Source: Armigeres subalbatus (lineage: Eukaryota > Arthropoda > Insecta > Diptera > Culicidae). From it: 64,000 nt of DNA. The notes below the pieces were generated by a model. The model worked only from the letters and a program-made list of their open reading frames with translations, searched no databases and had not been told where the DNA came from. Below, piece after piece: positions 63,064-64,000 of the stretch. The translations under genes and the position numbers were made by a program. The stretch covers positions 1-64,000 of the forward strand of contig NW_026943144.1 of the NCBI RefSeq assembly GCF_024139115.2, in the 5' to 3' direction. Position 1 is the stretch's first letter. The number at the start of each line of letters is the position of its first letter.

Positions 63064-64000
63064 CCCGCCAACCCGCACGTTTCCCGGGGAAATAAGATAG
63101 GTGGTTTAAGCGCCACTCCTTTCGGAGACCACCTTCCAGATATAGGGCTGCCCGGCCGCTGAGACCCCCAGGGAATGGGTCTAATGACTCCCGTTTTCAG
63201 AGAGGGAACGAATCGGGTGACGTAAGACTGGGGGTGGAGACAATGTAGGGGAAAAAGGGGAAGGGAAATCGATTTACAAGCGTAGGAATTAGGCGATTAC
63301 GAAACAATACTTACGCCCGTTTATCATCACTGGATGACCTGAAAGAACCTGCGAATCCTGCTATAAAAGAATAGGGAGTTATCGTGGTTGTTTCGGGGAA
63401 CCGCCCCAGCAAAATATAATAAATAATAAAATAAATTAACGACCGATTAACATGCTAAACTTTAATCAATTTTATTCTCGCATTGCATTCGGGATAGACT
63501 TTTACGAACGACGGTTCGCCTGCATTTATGCTACCAGCATTAACAAAACAACATATCACTACATATGTTCAGAACACATTCATTTTCAGATACATATATT
63601 TCTCTTCATGTTTCCATTCTCCTCTCTGCCTAGGCCTACTGTTTGCTTTCCCTTACTCTCTCTTTCTCTATCTAACCTCTGTCTTCATGTGTTGAGTGCT
63701 TTACGTGCGGTGTTCATTACAGGTCGGTTTAGGTGTGTGTGCTCAGAAGCGTGGCTGTCAGCGCAAGCGCGGGGACTAAGGACAGCCACGTGAAAGTTTC
63801 GATTGGCACGCTACTTACTGCTAGTTCTTCGGTAGCGGCGGGAACTGAGCCATGCGCATGGACTTACTTAATCATGCATGATTACTTACGGTTTGCTTTG
63901 CGTACGCTTTTGGTGGAGGGAATTCGAAAATCAAACAGTCGTTCATTCGATGAGCACCGTTGATCGAAGCTCGCGTCGCTGACGTTGACGCAGATGATAT
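63061..64000 (+). mobile_element. shared integrase insertion in gypsy copy 3 (to window end)
   Basis: TAACCCGCCAACCCGCACG and the following sequence match the insertion in copy 1 at 47,726 with only scattered changes. The site is identical, directly after the NPV codons. The window ends about 940 bases into it. Confidence 0.92.

Larger units (their letters stand above)
59092..64000 (+). mobile_element. gypsy copy 3, from mid-gag to window end
   Basis: This parallels copy 1 from about 43,764 to 48,667 with very similar length (4,909 against about 4,903 bases). It begins inside gag with no LTR, primer site or leader. Most of it is near-identical to copy 1, but 61,050-61,680 and patches at 62,660-62,940 are clearly diverged. 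It carries the same integrase insertion (from 63,061) and runs off the window inside that insertion. Confidence 0.92.

Overview
This window is almost entirely transposable elements and tandem repeats. The best clue to the host is a tRNA-derived SINE at 9,531, at 10,138 and again around a retrotransposon at 10,699/15,121. Its head, conserved body and (GAA)n-type tail match what I know of the Feilai family of Aedes mosquitoes. The rest fits an Aedes genome: RTE, LOA-like and CR1/L2-like LINEs, a Penelope-like fragment, BEL/Pao and Ty3/gypsy elements, and many small MITEs. I find no complete host protein-coding gene, no rRNA, no functional tRNA and no CRISPR. The species call is inference. A 23-base run of N lies at 31,317-31,339.

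Layout. 1-6,089: a satellite of about 200-bp units, interrupted by a Penelope-like fragment, sits between LINE-like leader and tail sequences, and the whole is bracketed by about 165-bp direct repeats. 6,163-8,996: a frameshifted, internally deleted RTE-clade LINE. 9,531-15,196: three Feilai copies, the third split by a small Ty3/gypsy element (133/135-bp LTRs, TTAA target duplication). 15,197-16,707: an inverted LOA-like LINE 3' part. 16,708-23,225: minisatellite arrays in inverted arrangement, a CR1/L2-like LINE fragment, a microsatellite, a fold-back-like element and a MITE with TTA duplications. 23,477-24,185: a piggyBac-type MITE (TTAA). 25,656-25,842: a GC-rich MITE. 26,563-29,275: a hAT-like non-autonomous element with near-perfect 8-bp duplications and an internal degenerate repeat.

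31,641-53,992 is a BEL/Pao element whose integrase gene is split by a 15.8-kb long-LTR Ty3/gypsy element (36,899-52,736, ACTA duplications). That gypsy copy (copy 1) has a 4-kb leader with histone-type 3' stem-loops, and a 1.97-kb insertion that cuts integrase immediately before its catalytic glutamate. From 54,040 two more partial copies of the same gypsy follow. Copy 2 (54,040-59,091) is shortened by dense small deletions that look like uncorrected sequence. Copy 3 (59,092-64,000) resembles copy 1 but has a mosaic pol in which the RT YLDD is YLND. All three copies carry the same integrase insertion.

The genes work together only as parts of retroelements (gag, protease, RT, RNase H, integrase), and every element shows disabling lesions. 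I see no convincing new defence or metabolic system. The most unusual biology candidates are the histone-stem-loop repeat units in the gypsy leader, the satellite-carrying unit with very long flanking repeats, and the family-wide split integrase. The most important technical candidate is likely misassembly or poor sequence around 54-59 kb.
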